From Rhodocollybia butyracea (taxonomy: Eukaryota; Basidiomycota; Agaricomycetes; Agaricales; Omphalotaceae), in NCBI GenBank assembly GCA_015501585.1, contig JADNRY010000062.1, forward strand, positions 124,001 through 188,000: DNA of 64,000 nucleotides. The letters run 5' to 3'. Shown here piece after piece: positions 10,979 through 23,200 of this stretch. Below the pieces are notes generated by a model. It was not told where the DNA came from and ran no database searches. It worked only from the letters and a program-made list of their open reading frames with translations. How positions within the stretch are numbered: position 1 is the first letter of the stretch; each line of letters starts with the position of its first letter. A program made the translations under genes and the position numbers.

Positions 10979-11805
10979 AACCCGATCACTGAGACGAACT
11001 TCTACCGACTTGCCAGAGATAATACAAAAGATTGGCTGAATATACAGGCATTTTGACTTCCGTGGGGCTCATTAGAAATTAAAATCTTCAGCAATACCTT
11101 CGAACTTCAAGAAGGCATAAATCAACACTTACATTATTGCTCAAGTTTCGGTAGATGAATAGGCGAAACCCAAATCATATGAATTATAAACGTCAGCATT
11201 GCGATCTACACATCGCTTTGAGGCGCTCCTTCCCTCTATTGCACAATCTAGGACCATACGCGTTGACTAGACCATAATGAAAAGCGAGACAGTAGCCCCG
11301 AGAACAACTGATGGTGGCGATGGTCAGTACTACGGTGGCAGCGCTGGGTATATATAATGGACGAAACGGAGCATAAACTTGATAGACGCCGCCTAGGGGT
11401 GAGTGGGACGATCAGTGATGAAATATCTTGAAATATACAGAGATTATCATTCCCCTGATTGATATACTACTATCTACTATGGCTGTCGCAGATTCAAGGT
11501 AGCAGGCCGAACAGGCAGCTTTCCGAGCTATAATCTGGAGGGAAAAAAACTGTTAGGAGGTGATTTGAAACAATCAACTTCCGATTTCTGACTTCTACAG
11601 ATGCCAGGAGATTGTATTACAACTTACAATGAGTTCACTCCGTCCAACAATCCATCAAACAAACGTGCTAGCCGATTATTTTCTTTATTCCTATAAATGA
11701 ACAACTATCTTCAAGTACGACTGGTCGTTCGCTCCGCTTTCTCGCTAGCAGGTCTAGCACACCCAAAGCACATCGTTCCCCACCTCTACAACTTTTTCGA
11801 CTGTG

Positions 11806-12421
11806 ATGAAATCCATACTTGGTGTTCCCTTTTTGCTACAGTACATTGCTGTGACTCTCGTCATTCATAGAACCCTGGCAGTTCCACTCAATCTAGGAGA
11901 GACTAATACCTAGTTGTGGATCTGAGCCTCGTTTCCACTGGAACCGACATGAATTTTTCTTCAATAGATAGTGATTGGGATATCCATCGCAGTGCACACC
12001 TCGCTCCGCTGCCACCATCCTATCTCGGTTGTTCCCCAAACACGCCGTGTCGTCTTCCCCCGTCTTCTTCCGACTCGGACATTACGATCCGGTGCAGTGG
12101 CCATATGACTGTCCATTGCAGAGGCAAGCCCGGGGGCAAAGCTGGGAAGGGACTGAAGATAGCGTCGAAGGTCTTGGGCCATGTAGCGCAAGCGGAAAAT
12201 GAAATTCCTGAAATAGGACCAATCGTTGCCGCCGGTGAGAAAGTGATCGGGGAATTTCTGAAAATACTTGGGGATCTCATCGAGGGTCTGGGGAAATTGG
12301 AGGCGGAGGCAGCAAAGGTCAGTGGTTTAATTTTATACGAGGCTGGCATTTACCGAAATTATTGTTTTATCTTGATTTAGGAACGGTTAGTATCTTTGTA
12401 CAGATCCGCTCGATGGTTCTG
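11806..12421 (+). pseudogene. 5' part of the copy-2 secreted-protein gene, frameshifted and then split by the Gypsy element
   Basis: The ATG at 11806 and signal peptide align with the intact gene at 8121. A single-base deletion in the codons after GETNT then brings TAG into frame about 30 codons in. Downstream the old frame continues with recognisable sequence (VSTGTDMNFSS, GLGKLEAEAAK), but the putative HRR processing site reads HCR. Exon 2 is interrupted at 12421 by insertion of the LTR retrotransposon. The frameshift alone would kill the gene, so it was probably dead before or independently of the insertion. Confidence 0.85.
12417..12421. repeat. target site duplication TTCTG (left)
   Basis: TTCTG directly precedes the left LTR and is repeated directly after the right LTR at 26704-26708. 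The uninterrupted site in copy 1 (gatggttctgatgc) has it once. This fixes the insertion boundaries. Confidence 0.95.
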
Positions 12422-12677
12422 TGTAACGCCTCCTCCCCATCTTGCCTGATTCCCTTCCGGCCGCGCCTTATGGCGCGGCCTTAACTTTTGTCGCATCGCG
12501 ACTCTTATCTTATCTTATCTTACGATTAGATATCATTTCTATTCTATTCATTTCGATTACTATAACTAGTCGAATTACATAAATTACTGTAGTTCTTCTA
12601 CACTACGAGTACACAATCGCATAGCCTTTGTCGTGCTCTTTCGTGTGAACGTAAGACTCTCGCCTAAGGGCGTTATA
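12422..12677 (+). repeat. 5' LTR of the Gypsy element
   Basis: 256 bp, identical base for base on reading to 26448-26703. It starts TGTAACGCC, ends GGGCGTTATA, and contains a GC-rich hairpin (ggccgcgcc...ggcgcggcc) and a ttatc run. Confidence 0.95.
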
Positions 12678-12835
12678 CTTTTTTTGAGCATCAAAAATCT
12701 TTATTAAAAGATTGTGTGCACAAAACTACGAGAAGTAATAACTACTTGACTAGAATTATAAAGTAATCTAAAAAATTATCACCACTCTTACTCCGCATCA
12801 AAAGCGCCAAGCAAAATCAACAAAAGTTCGATCAC
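12678..12835 (+). other. leader between the 5' LTR and gag
   Basis: 158 bp beginning ctttttttgagcatc. It lacks the TGG-type sequence expected for a tRNA primer site, so priming may be non-canonical; I could not find a self-priming match to the LTR by eye. It holds the gag 5' untranslated region. Confidence 0.5.
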
Positions 12836-15800
12836 ATGGACCAAAACAGGAACTCAGAGAAGTCCCAACGAGATGCGAGCAATCGCCACTCACAACATGG
12901 TGATGCCACGTCACCAATAAATTCACACGACGGTAGTCATAGTTCACGACTACCACCGTATGCAGGACAAAGTCCTGAAATTGAGCCGTCTAACGACAGG
13001 CAGAATGTAAGTGATGTCGAAGACATCCGTGAGCATGCGTCAAATACGACACACAATAAACTTTCTGAGTCTAATGAGTCTCAGGGAGCCTTTAGCAATA
13101 AAGGCTTCGCAGACATGAATGACCTCAAGGAGGCCATGCAAGAACTATTGCAGTTCTATGGACAAGGTGCGCAAGCACTAAACCGTATAGCTACCGCGGT
13201 AGAACGTTGGTCCGGACCATCCGGAATGAGTAAGTCCAGACCGTTACCAGATACTGGTAACCTTACGAGCATAGCAATGCCTGTAGCCCGACCGCCAGCA
13301 GTAACGCCAGCGGTATTACAGGCGGCATTACCGCCTGACAACAAACAAACAAGTCGTTGGGAAGGCATAAAGCCTACCACACATCCGTTCCGTCAAACGA
13401 TGGGAATATACGAACCACCAGGTGCCCGAGATCGGAGACCTAAAGAATCTTTCAAGCCAATACATAACGTATGGCATACAGATTCATTCGATCCGATAGA
13501 CCCACCTGAAGGTGAAGGTCTATTTGACAACCTTGAAACCGAGGTTGTAGAAGAAGGTGATCGCCAAAGCGATCCCTATAATAACTTTGGCAACTTTGTA
13601 ACGATAAGGAAGAATCAAACTTCCCAAACGAACAAAACGCCAAATAAAGGAGTTCATGAGAATGAAAGCCCAGTCATCGACTTATCAAACTCGACAATGG
13701 GTAAATCAAATGAACCCCAGATGCTTCGTTACTCTCCAGTAATAAGGCAAAACATCTTCACAGGAAGAATGTCTCTGGCCCCAAGAGGACCGAGATCGTT
13801 ACCTACTCCGCCTACAATTAGTATACGGAAAAATGACCCCATCCAACGGACAGAGTCAACAATAGTGGGACCATTGAGAAATGAGTCCCTTATCAAAGCT
13901 CATGAAGCATTCATTCAAGAATTGAATGAACATTATCGTAAAAACCAACCATTGGTTGATGTTAGTATTCCTACACAAGGAATACAAACGAAAACGATAG
14001 CGCCGTCAGCACCGATAACGGTACGTATGGCACAAACACAGACAACAACACAAGTCGTTCGTCAACAAAACACGCAAGGACCTGGTCCGAGCACAATGGT
14101 AATACATACAGTAGTACCACCCGCACAACAACAGTTACCTCTGGTAACTCTTACACAGCAAGTACAAACAGTACCTGCTAAAATGAAGGCTTCTGTAAAG
14201 AAAGAGCCAATTACTACGGTGATCCCACCAGTAACAATACAACAAGCAGTACCACAAACAGTAGTACTACCAACACTGCCAGCTACAATAGTACGGGCAT
14301 CGCCAATAGTAGTACCAACACCGGTACCACTGATAAATGAAGTACAGAATAATACTGCACTGACGGCAATAAGATCGCCTAGTATGCCGCTCCCGAACGG
14401 GATAACGAGCGATTGGGAAAGCCGCGTAGCGATTCAGAGACAACACAACTATAGTCTCAGAACATCCGGTATGATACCGGATGCATTCCCTGACCAGATG
14501 GTAGGATTCAATGACGATGGCATCCCCGTCGACAAACTAACTACTCCACAAGAAGTTTGGGATCGGGAGTATAATAATACCTCCTCAAAGCAAGCTCAAT
14601 CGTCGCAACCCTACAAGGGTGGCAGAGTTAGGTATGCCTCCGGCACACCTGGAGATCCTGATGATAACTCCGACAGCTCTGACTCTAGCAATAGAGACAA
14701 GAAGCGTAAAGGTACGCCTTGGTCTGATGAATCATCAGACGATAACAACAAGGAGTCCGATTCTGACTCCTCATCTAACGATTCCTGGGTGAATTATATA
14801 ATTCAACCACAGGCAAATCTTAGTAAATTGCAACAGCGTAAGGTGCGACAAAAACTTGCAGCTAAACTGCGAGAGAAAACAGGGGATGATGAACGTCGTG
14901 CCCAATGGAAACACCAGGTACACAGAGTGTATCGACGTATGGTACGTCATGCAGTGGGGAAACCCGTCACAAATACAGACGGAGCTAAGAATATCAAGCT
15001 CCCAACGCCTGAGGCATACGATGGTACGCCAGACGTAGAAATTTTTGAGAGATGGTTAGCCATCCTTCTCAGATGGATGGCTGTAAATCGCTATTGTGGT
15101 AAAGACCACAATAAAACACGCCTCCAGGTATTGGGGTTATTCCTCAAGGACAAAGCCCTTGATTGGTACAACGACGAAGTCGATGGACCTCATAGGATCA
15201 CAATATCCTGGAAATTCGAAGACGCCATAATAGGAATCTTCGATAGATGCGTACAAGCATCTACAATACATCAAGCTGCTCAGCAGTTTGAACAAGTAAT
15301 ATACTCGCCCGCTAAAGGCGTACGAGATTATCATGCCACCCTATTAAGATGGGCAGCAAGGATGCAGCAGCCGCCTAATTCGGCTGCGATGCGCAATCGA
15401 TTCATTAATGGGTTACCCATTACGATACTGAAACATCTAGCGAACCAAGGCATCGTTCCAGAGTATGCTAAACTCAGAACGATGGTCAAAGCGGTTACTA
15501 GACTTGAGGACAATCGTCATCTCGAAGATTACTACGTGACTTCACGTAAGAAACTGAGCTCTGAAGACTCGAAATATATCACTAAGCGAATACGCCGTGA
15601 AGCAAAAGTACAACCAAGTGGTAGTACAGGACCATATAAATATGGTCCAGTGCTCGTCAAAGGACGACCATTTCAACTGGTGAAGCATCGCTTCTCCAAT
15701 AATAAATCGAAGCCCGTACGCACTGAGAATACACTCAGAAGCACGGGACAGGTAACGAACTCTAAGAGTTCAAGACCTAAACCGTCTAGTGACACAAGCA

Positions 15801-16066
15801 CTAGAAAACTCTGCTACGTATGTGGCAAACCGGGACATTTTGCAAATGACCCTACTTGTGAACGATACGGGCAACCCCGCATGTATGTCATCCAAGAAGA
15901 GGATGAACAAGAGGAGATAGAATCTCCTCCGATAGTCGAAGAAGAGATTCAAAATGATGAATCTCCGAACATAACTGATCCTAATGACGAGGAATCGTCC
16001 AAAGGAGAATACACCCTCGAACCATACGAGGATGAATATGTCGGTCCACCCTATGTGGTTCCCATA
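12836..16066 (+). CDS. gag: Gag of the Gypsy element (C-terminus interrupted by the palindrome)
   Basis: An open frame of about 1,077 element-derived codons runs up to the palindrome at 16067; translation would continue into the insert to a stop at 16109-16111. The N-terminal half is low-complexity, rich in Gln, Thr, Pro and acidic Ser stretches. A retrotransposon-gag capsid-like domain spans ~residues 730-930 (VEIFERWLAILLRWM, KDKALDWYN, GVRDYHATLLRWAARM). A zinc knuckle follows near residue 995 (CYVCGKPGHFANDPTC). An acidic tail then leads toward protease. Frame and spacing show that gag and pol were originally one continuous frame. Confidence 0.9.
16065..16066. repeat. possible TA target duplication of the palindrome (left)
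   Basis: TA precedes the palindrome here and follows it at 19410-19411. If these are a 2-bp target duplication, removing insert plus one TA (3,345 bp, a multiple of three) restores CATATG and an uninterrupted gag-pol frame. The 2-bp length makes this suggestive only. Confidence 0.4.
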
Positions 16067-16067
16067 T

Positions 16068-17581
16068 TGCAATGTAAGATGGATGTGGCCACATCCTGCA
16101 TTGCAATTTAAGATGGTTCTGTCCGCTGCGGCAAATGTGCCTGCATTGCAATGTGGTATATGTCACAGCCTGGCCTTTGAAAAATTACTGAATTAGGGAA
16201 TTTTTCGCTGTGTGTAACATGAAGCTTGCATCTGCATGTCACATCACAACTGTTTTAGCCAAATTTAGAAATATAACAGTTGGCCATATTAAGCTATGGC
16301 TAAAGCGGCGGCGCGGGTACACATTTGATGGGGTCATGTGACTCGCCGATTGCAGGTTTAGATAGCTTCGTTAAAATAGGCAATTTACGAGCTTAATTGG
16401 GATGTTTCTGTATGGGTAGCTAGCCCAAAAAAGGCTATGGATAGTGTATTAATATTTTAGCACTGTACCTCGATGGATGGGGCACCGTAATGGGTTGGAT
16501 TGAATGAAAAGATTTAGATTACCTTCGGTCAAAGCTGTACATCACTGCCTAATTGGGAATGCCAGCAAAGCGGCCTAAAAGCCTGCTTGTACAGCAGATA
16601 TCCTTGCTAATGGGGATGTACATAGTGTCTTTAGATATATCAGAGGTCCCTGAAGCGAAATCACAGCCAGAGCGGCGGTCAAAGCTGTTTTATTACCATA
16701 TTTAGAATGCCAGCAAAGCGGCCTAAAAGCTTGTTTATGCATGGGTATTCTACCTAATAGCAGTCTACACAGTGTTTATAGATGCACAGTAGGTACCTAG
16801 AGCAAAATTAAAGCTGGTATGTGGTGTAATAGTGGCCCTGCTTCGAGGTTTGGGACTGTGGCTGTGCTTTAAAAAATCGAAGTAAAGGTAGGGATGTTTG
16901 ATATACTAGTGGTACAGGCATGATTTCTACATAGTATATATATACCTGAAGCGAAATTAGAGCATTCTGTGGAGAGAATAAGCTGTAATTGCCAGCTCTA
17001 GGCCGGAGGAGGTCAAAGCTGTATGTCCAAATAGGGAAATATATCATTACATACAGGTGGTGTTGAGTCGAAGTTGGGCTCAGTAATGGCATGGCCTCTC
17101 AAGGTCTGAGGTTTGGAATACATATCTGAGTAGTGTAGTATACTAGCTACGCCCTCCAGGTGTTATATTTCCCAATATGTGGGCAGGAGGATGTACATGG
17201 AGTGATCAATGGTGAGTAACCATCAAAATTCGCATTTTTGAGGAATTAAATACTAATAATGAGTGCCTAAGCGCAGGTAGCACCTCAAAGCTTGGTAGGT
17301 AGACTTTACTACATGGTATACACTCGATCCGTGTCCAAGAACCACTAATATGGCACCAGAGGCGATGGTATGTACTGATCTTTATAGATTTTGCCTGAAA
17401 ACTCGATTTTTTGAGGAATTAGCATAGAATATTGGGGCCTTGAGAGTAGCCAAGAGGCTAAAACGTCGTATATAGACTGTACTACATAGTACTAGACGTC
17501 GCCATATGCAAAAACGATTTATAGAGCACCTGAAGCGATGGTATTCCCTGATCTGTATGGATTCTGCCAAAAAATGCGATT
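16068..17581. repeat. left arm of the 3.3-kb palindrome
   Basis: Exact inverted counterpart of 17895-19408. It contains degenerate direct repeats built around cctgaagcgaaat (near 16651, 16798 and 16946) and cctgaagcgatggta (near 17357 and 17529), with the phrase aatgccagcaaagcggcctaaa twice (near 16558 and 16709). Confidence 0.9.
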
Positions 17582-17894
17582 CTCAGGAATAAAACAGGCA
17601 TAGAGTGTGCTACAAGTCTCAGATCAAACCAAAAACTTGGGAAACATGTCTTCGAATCTAATTCAACGATTACCAGGTGTTATATCTGCATCTGGGTACC
17701 TCCATGGAACGATACTGTGGTAAGTGCACTCTAGGATATCTCTACTTGGCTCAAAGTTCAGATCGTGACATTGAGATGTATATACTGAAACCTTTTAATC
17801 TGGCGGGCGTATATATGACTCGAATACATGATTCTCAAAGTTTGAGCATAGTCTGAGGTCCATAGCGTACTCTATTCATGTTTTATGTCCTGAA

Positions 17895-19408
17895 AATCGC
17901 ATTTTTTGGCAGAATCCATACAGATCAGGGAATACCATCGCTTCAGGTGCTCTATAAATCGTTTTTGCATATGGCGACGTCTAGTACTATGTAGTACAGT
18001 CTATATACGACGTTTTAGCCTCTTGGCTACTCTCAAGGCCCCAATATTCTATGCTAATTCCTCAAAAAATCGAGTTTTCAGGCAAAATCTATAAAGATCA
18101 GTACATACCATCGCCTCTGGTGCCATATTAGTGGTTCTTGGACACGGATCGAGTGTATACCATGTAGTAAAGTCTACCTACCAAGCTTTGAGGTGCTACC
18201 TGCGCTTAGGCACTCATTATTAGTATTTAATTCCTCAAAAATGCGAATTTTGATGGTTACTCACCATTGATCACTCCATGTACATCCTCCTGCCCACATA
18301 TTGGGAAATATAACACCTGGAGGGCGTAGCTAGTATACTACACTACTCAGATATGTATTCCAAACCTCAGACCTTGAGAGGCCATGCCATTACTGAGCCC
18401 AACTTCGACTCAACACCACCTGTATGTAATGATATATTTCCCTATTTGGACATACAGCTTTGACCTCCTCCGGCCTAGAGCTGGCAATTACAGCTTATTC
18501 TCTCCACAGAATGCTCTAATTTCGCTTCAGGTATATATATACTATGTAGAAATCATGCCTGTACCACTAGTATATCAAACATCCCTACCTTTACTTCGAT
18601 TTTTTAAAGCACAGCCACAGTCCCAAACCTCGAAGCAGGGCCACTATTACACCACATACCAGCTTTAATTTTGCTCTAGGTACCTACTGTGCATCTATAA
18701 ACACTGTGTAGACTGCTATTAGGTAGAATACCCATGCATAAACAAGCTTTTAGGCCGCTTTGCTGGCATTCTAAATATGGTAATAAAACAGCTTTGACCG
18801 CCGCTCTGGCTGTGATTTCGCTTCAGGGACCTCTGATATATCTAAAGACACTATGTACATCCCCATTAGCAAGGATATCTGCTGTACAAGCAGGCTTTTA
18901 GGCCGCTTTGCTGGCATTCCCAATTAGGCAGTGATGTACAGCTTTGACCGAAGGTAATCTAAATCTTTTCATTCAATCCAACCCATTACGGTGCCCCATC
19001 CATCGAGGTACAGTGCTAAAATATTAATACACTATCCATAGCCTTTTTTGGGCTAGCTACCCATACAGAAACATCCCAATTAAGCTCGTAAATTGCCTAT
19101 TTTAACGAAGCTATCTAAACCTGCAATCGGCGAGTCACATGACCCCATCAAATGTGTACCCGCGCCGCCGCTTTAGCCATAGCTTAATATGGCCAACTGT
19201 TATATTTCTAAATTTGGCTAAAACAGTTGTGATGTGACATGCAGATGCAAGCTTCATGTTACACACAGCGAAAAATTCCCTAATTCAGTAATTTTTCAAA
19301 GGCCAGGCTGTGACATATACCACATTGCAATGCAGGCACATTTGCCGCAGCGGACAGAACCATCTTAAATTGCAATGCAGGATGTGGCCACATCCATCTT
19401 ACATTGCA
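17895..19408. repeat. right arm of the 3.3-kb palindrome
   Basis: Inverted counterpart of the left arm. The centre (17582-17894) still shows faint inverted similarity (gttttattcctgag against gttttatgtcctga), so the symmetry once reached further in. Confidence 0.9.
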
Positions 19409-19411
19409 TTA

Positions 19412-20206
19412 TGGGCTCCACATCGCCTCGTCGGTCAACTATATGACGACGACGATGACTTTAGCGACTACTATGGTTGCATAATGGAACCGGTTCAGAC
19501 TGATTCTGAGGATTTTGAAAATCCATTAGATGATTGAGGACCACCTGTCTGCATAGAAGAGCATATGGATGATGATTTATTCTTATCCATAGATCCTCAC
19601 TATCATTCATTCATAATGAATGAAGATTGGTTGACTGCTATCAGTCACCATGAAGACGAAGAACCAAAACCTGAAAAAGGTAAAGGTTTTCGAACTTCAA
19701 GTAAACAAATGCCGCGACCAAATAGAGGTCCAGCGAAAGATCGTCGTCCAATGACAGCAATAGTAAATATCGGGGGAGTCGAAGCGTTTACGCTATTCAA
19801 CTCCGGATGCACAATAGAGGCATTAAGCCCCTCGTTTGTTCGCATAGCGAACATAAAAGCTCATCAGCTAGCTGATCAGCATTCACTACAACTAGGAACG
19901 GTAGGAAGTAAAGCCAAATTCAATTTTGGCACGAGTGTAAATACCTCATATGGAGGTATTGATGAAAAAGTATACTTCGACATTATAAATGTCGATAGAT
20001 ACGATGCGATCCTAGGAACGCAATTCATGCGTAAGCATGGAATACAACTCGACTTCAATAGGGATGTAATCCTTATCAAAGGAAAGGTAGCACCATATCT
20101 TTCCGTGGGGGAGGACGCAATGGAATTTGCGCGCCGAACCGCAATGAAAAAGGAAACCCTTAATGGGAAATTCCGAAGAACGGAAACGCAAGCTAGTAAA
20201 GAGTGA
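19412..20206 (+). pseudogene. pol: Gypsy pol, spacer and protease portion, with in-frame stops
   Basis: The gag-pol frame resumes after the palindrome with an acidic stretch (YDDDDDFSDYYG). It meets TGA at 19535-19537, then reads on through a retropepsin-like domain (MTAIVNIGGVEAFTLFNSGCTIEALS, later DAILGTQFMRKHGIQLDF) to a second TGA at 20204-20206. The retropepsin active site is normally D-S/T-G; here it reads N-S-G, so the catalytic Asp appears lost. Each TGA sits where CGA would be a plausible ancestor, and the Asp-to-Asn change is also explained by one CpG transition. Confidence 0.8.
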
Positions 20207-23200
20207 CTAGCTGCAGTTTCAACTTCAAAGAAGTCGAAAAATAACGAAATTTCAATAGTGGAAATTGAGACGATAGTGGACGAAGAACATCTTCGTTCAG
20301 AATTACAACGCTCCGCAAGGAGCTTTCCGCACCATTTCCCAGTAATACTGGAGAAATATGATGAAAATGATTCATCACAAACACCGAAAACAACTATGTT
20401 ATCGGCAGAAGACCTCGACAATTATGTCGAAGTCTTACAAGAAATATCTCGTGAAATGTTTCCCGAGAGTGTGCGCAAACAAGTTAAGCTTAGAGCTCAA
20501 CGAGAAAAGGAGAAGGACAATTCTCCTGAATCCAAACCCGAATCAGGGGACGAGGAATTCAAGGCAGTTCAAGAGGACAGCCCGATAGACTTTTCCTCGC
20601 TACAAAAGCAAGGACCATTTACGGATGATCAAATACCGATGATCCACGCAATGATAATCGATGAGTATAAAGATGTACTCGGGGGAGTACCAGAGGTACT
20701 CCCACCACTACGAGAAATCAATCATCGAATTAAACTAATCGATGAACAACGGCGATATAATTATTATATGCCTAGGTGCCCAGATCATCTAAAAACGCAA
20801 CTTACTGATAAAATCGGTAAATACACCAGATCAAACTGGTGGATACAGCAACCTGCTCTGCAGGCTGCACCTATGCTTTGTATTCCAAAGAAAAATGGTA
20901 CACTACGTACCATTATTGACTATCGTCAACGGAACGATAACACGGTAAAGGATGTCACTCCTTTCCCTGACCAGGATAACATCCGAACGGATGTAGCCAA
21001 ACATAAGTATCAATCCAAGATCGATCTTAGTGATGCGTACGAACAAATTCGTACTGAAGCAGGCGATGTGTGGAAAACAGCATTCGCCTGCATCTTCGGG
21101 ACATTTGTCAGTAATGTCATGATGATGGGGGATTGTAATGCCCCAGCCACTTTCCAGCAAATGATGACATTCATCTTTCGCGATGCTATCGGAAGATATG
21201 TACACGCATATCTCGACGATATCTTTGTCTTCAGTGATACACTAGAAGAACATGTTAAGCACATCAGAGATGTACTTGATCGCCTTAGGAAGCATCATTT
21301 CTTCCTTCGAGCCGCTAAATGCGAGCTCTTCTCTGCTACAGTGGACTGTCTTGGACATTCCATAGACGATAAAGGTATCCACGCGGATACCAACAAGATG
21401 GACAGGATTCGCGAATGGCGAACTCCGCGTACGTTCAACGACGTACAACGATTCTTGGGGTTAGTACAATACATAGCCCCGTACATGCCAGATGTAGCCC
21501 AGTATACTGGACCACTGTCTATAATGACAAGGAACAATGTTCCTTTCGTATGGATGCCAGTCCATGAAACGTGCTTTCAGCACATCAAAAGACTGGCAAC
21601 CAAGGCTCCAATACTGAAGCCTATAAATACTAATAAAGACGAACCTATATGGGTCATCTGCGACGCGTCGGTATCCGGCGTCGGATGCATGTACGGTCAA
21701 GGACCTACATGGCAACAGTGTAGGCCTGCCGGCTTCATGTCCAGAAAGTTTACTGCAGCGCAGCATAACTATAGAGTTTTCGAAATAGAAACTCTAGCTA
21801 TCCTCGAAGCTCTTCTCAAATGGGAAGATAAACTTCTTGGATATCGAATTCATGTGGTCACTGACCACAAAGCATTAGAATTCTTTCTAACGCAACGAAA
21901 ATTGTCCAGTAGACAAGCTCAATGGATGGAATACCTATCCAGATTTGATTTTGATATACGTTATATCAAAGGAATAACCAACAAAGTAGCCGACGCATTA
22001 TCGCGCTACTACGAATCTGACGCAATTCATGAATATCATGAACCGCATGAATATGTAAATGCGGATATACGCATTGACAAAAATCTGGACGATCTTCCAC
22101 AAGGAAGAGTCGAAGAATTGGCTAAGGAACACTTAGCCAATATAGAGTTAAGGCGCTCATCACGCCTGCGCGGTAAACAAACGGCGCAACATCCAATAGT
22201 CGAACCCGTCGAACGACGAGACGAAGAGGCTGCAGAAATGCAAGCCAATGCGGAAATACAGGTACCAAAGGTACCAGTAATCCTCCCAAACGAGGAAGAC
22301 ATTAATGTCTTCCAATCAAGGCCTAGAGGTGTAGAACCTCTAACAATTCTACCCGAAAGGGATGAATTCATCGAAGAAGTCAAGCGGTTATATACCGATG
22401 ACCCATTGTTCTGCAAGGTACTCAGTAAACCTGAGCACCATAAACCATTCTCAGTAGAAAATGGTTTAATCTACACGAAAAATCGTGGCGGAGAAATAGT
22501 TCTCTGCATTCCGTCTGGCCGAGCGGCCAATGGAAAGAGCTTGCGAGGCATAATAGCCGAACAAGCTCACGAAGTAATTGGTCACTTCGGAGGACAACGA
22601 ACCGCCGACTATGTACGACGATGGTATTGGTGGCCACGGGTCAATGGCAACATTGAAGAATTCTGCAAGTCTTGTGAGACTTGCCAGCAAATTAAAACAA
22701 GCAATCGCAAACCAATAGGTTTGCTACATTCGCTTCCGATCCCCACGAAACCATGGGAATCAATTGGAATGGATTTCATAGGTCCATTCCCAGAATCGCA
22801 AGGATATGATTACCTGTGGGTAGTCATTTGCAGGATGACTTCACGAGTACATCTTATACCCGTGAAAACAACGATAACTGCATCGCAATTATCATGGATC
22901 TTCGTAAAGGAGATCGTAAAATTACATGGACTACCTAAGTCCATCGTCTCAGACAGAGACTCGAAATTCACGTCACAATGGTGGCGTGAAGTACACCACT
23001 TACTAGGAGCAAAGCTCCTAATGTCTACATCATTCCACCCCCAAACGGATGGAATAACTGAACGAGTAAATCGTTCAATTGGCCAAATCTTACGGTCAAT
23101 GGTCGAAGCAGACCAAAAAGACTGGGTAGAAAAATGCCCAATGATGGAATTCGCATTGAATTCCAGCGTAAACGAGAGCACAGGGTATGCTCCCTTCGAG

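Larger units (their letters stand above)
16067..19409. mobile_element. palindromic (foldback-like) non-autonomous element inside gag-pol
   Basis: Position i pairs with 35476-i. The arms 16068-17581 and 17895-19408 are inverted copies of each other with no mismatch in the stretches I compared, about 1,514 bp each. They flank an imperfect centre of ~313 bp. The ends read TGCAATGTAAG...CTTACATTGCA. Inside each arm the TTGCAAT motif recurs three times in the outer ~100 bp, and degenerate tandem units follow. No transposase or other protein motif is visible; the identical 62- and 94-codon open frames in the arms look accidental. It behaves as a non-autonomous insertion, probably of a terminal-inverted-repeat DNA transposon type. 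The family is not recognised. Confidence 0.8.

Noticed and set aside
11806..12380. The copy-2 secreted gene as a functional short protein starting at an internal codon
   Set aside because: The open stretch from about 11916 lacks a signal peptide and is only the old frame continuing after a one-base deletion.
12678..12700. A tRNA-primer binding site after the left LTR
   Set aside because: The sequence ctttttttgagcatc has no TGG-type start or recognisable tRNA 3'-end complement, so no primer site was annotated.
16808..18668. Identical 94- and 62-codon open frames on opposite strands in the palindrome arms
   Set aside because: They are mirror copies forced by the inverted repeat, have no motif, start context or splice structure, and lie in AT-rich repeat units. 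Treated as accidental.
16067..19409. The palindrome as an inverted-repeat silencing locus encoded by the retrotransposon
   Set aside because: The arms show no similarity to the rest of the Gypsy element or to other genes in the window, so they would not target them; an independent insertion explains the data better.
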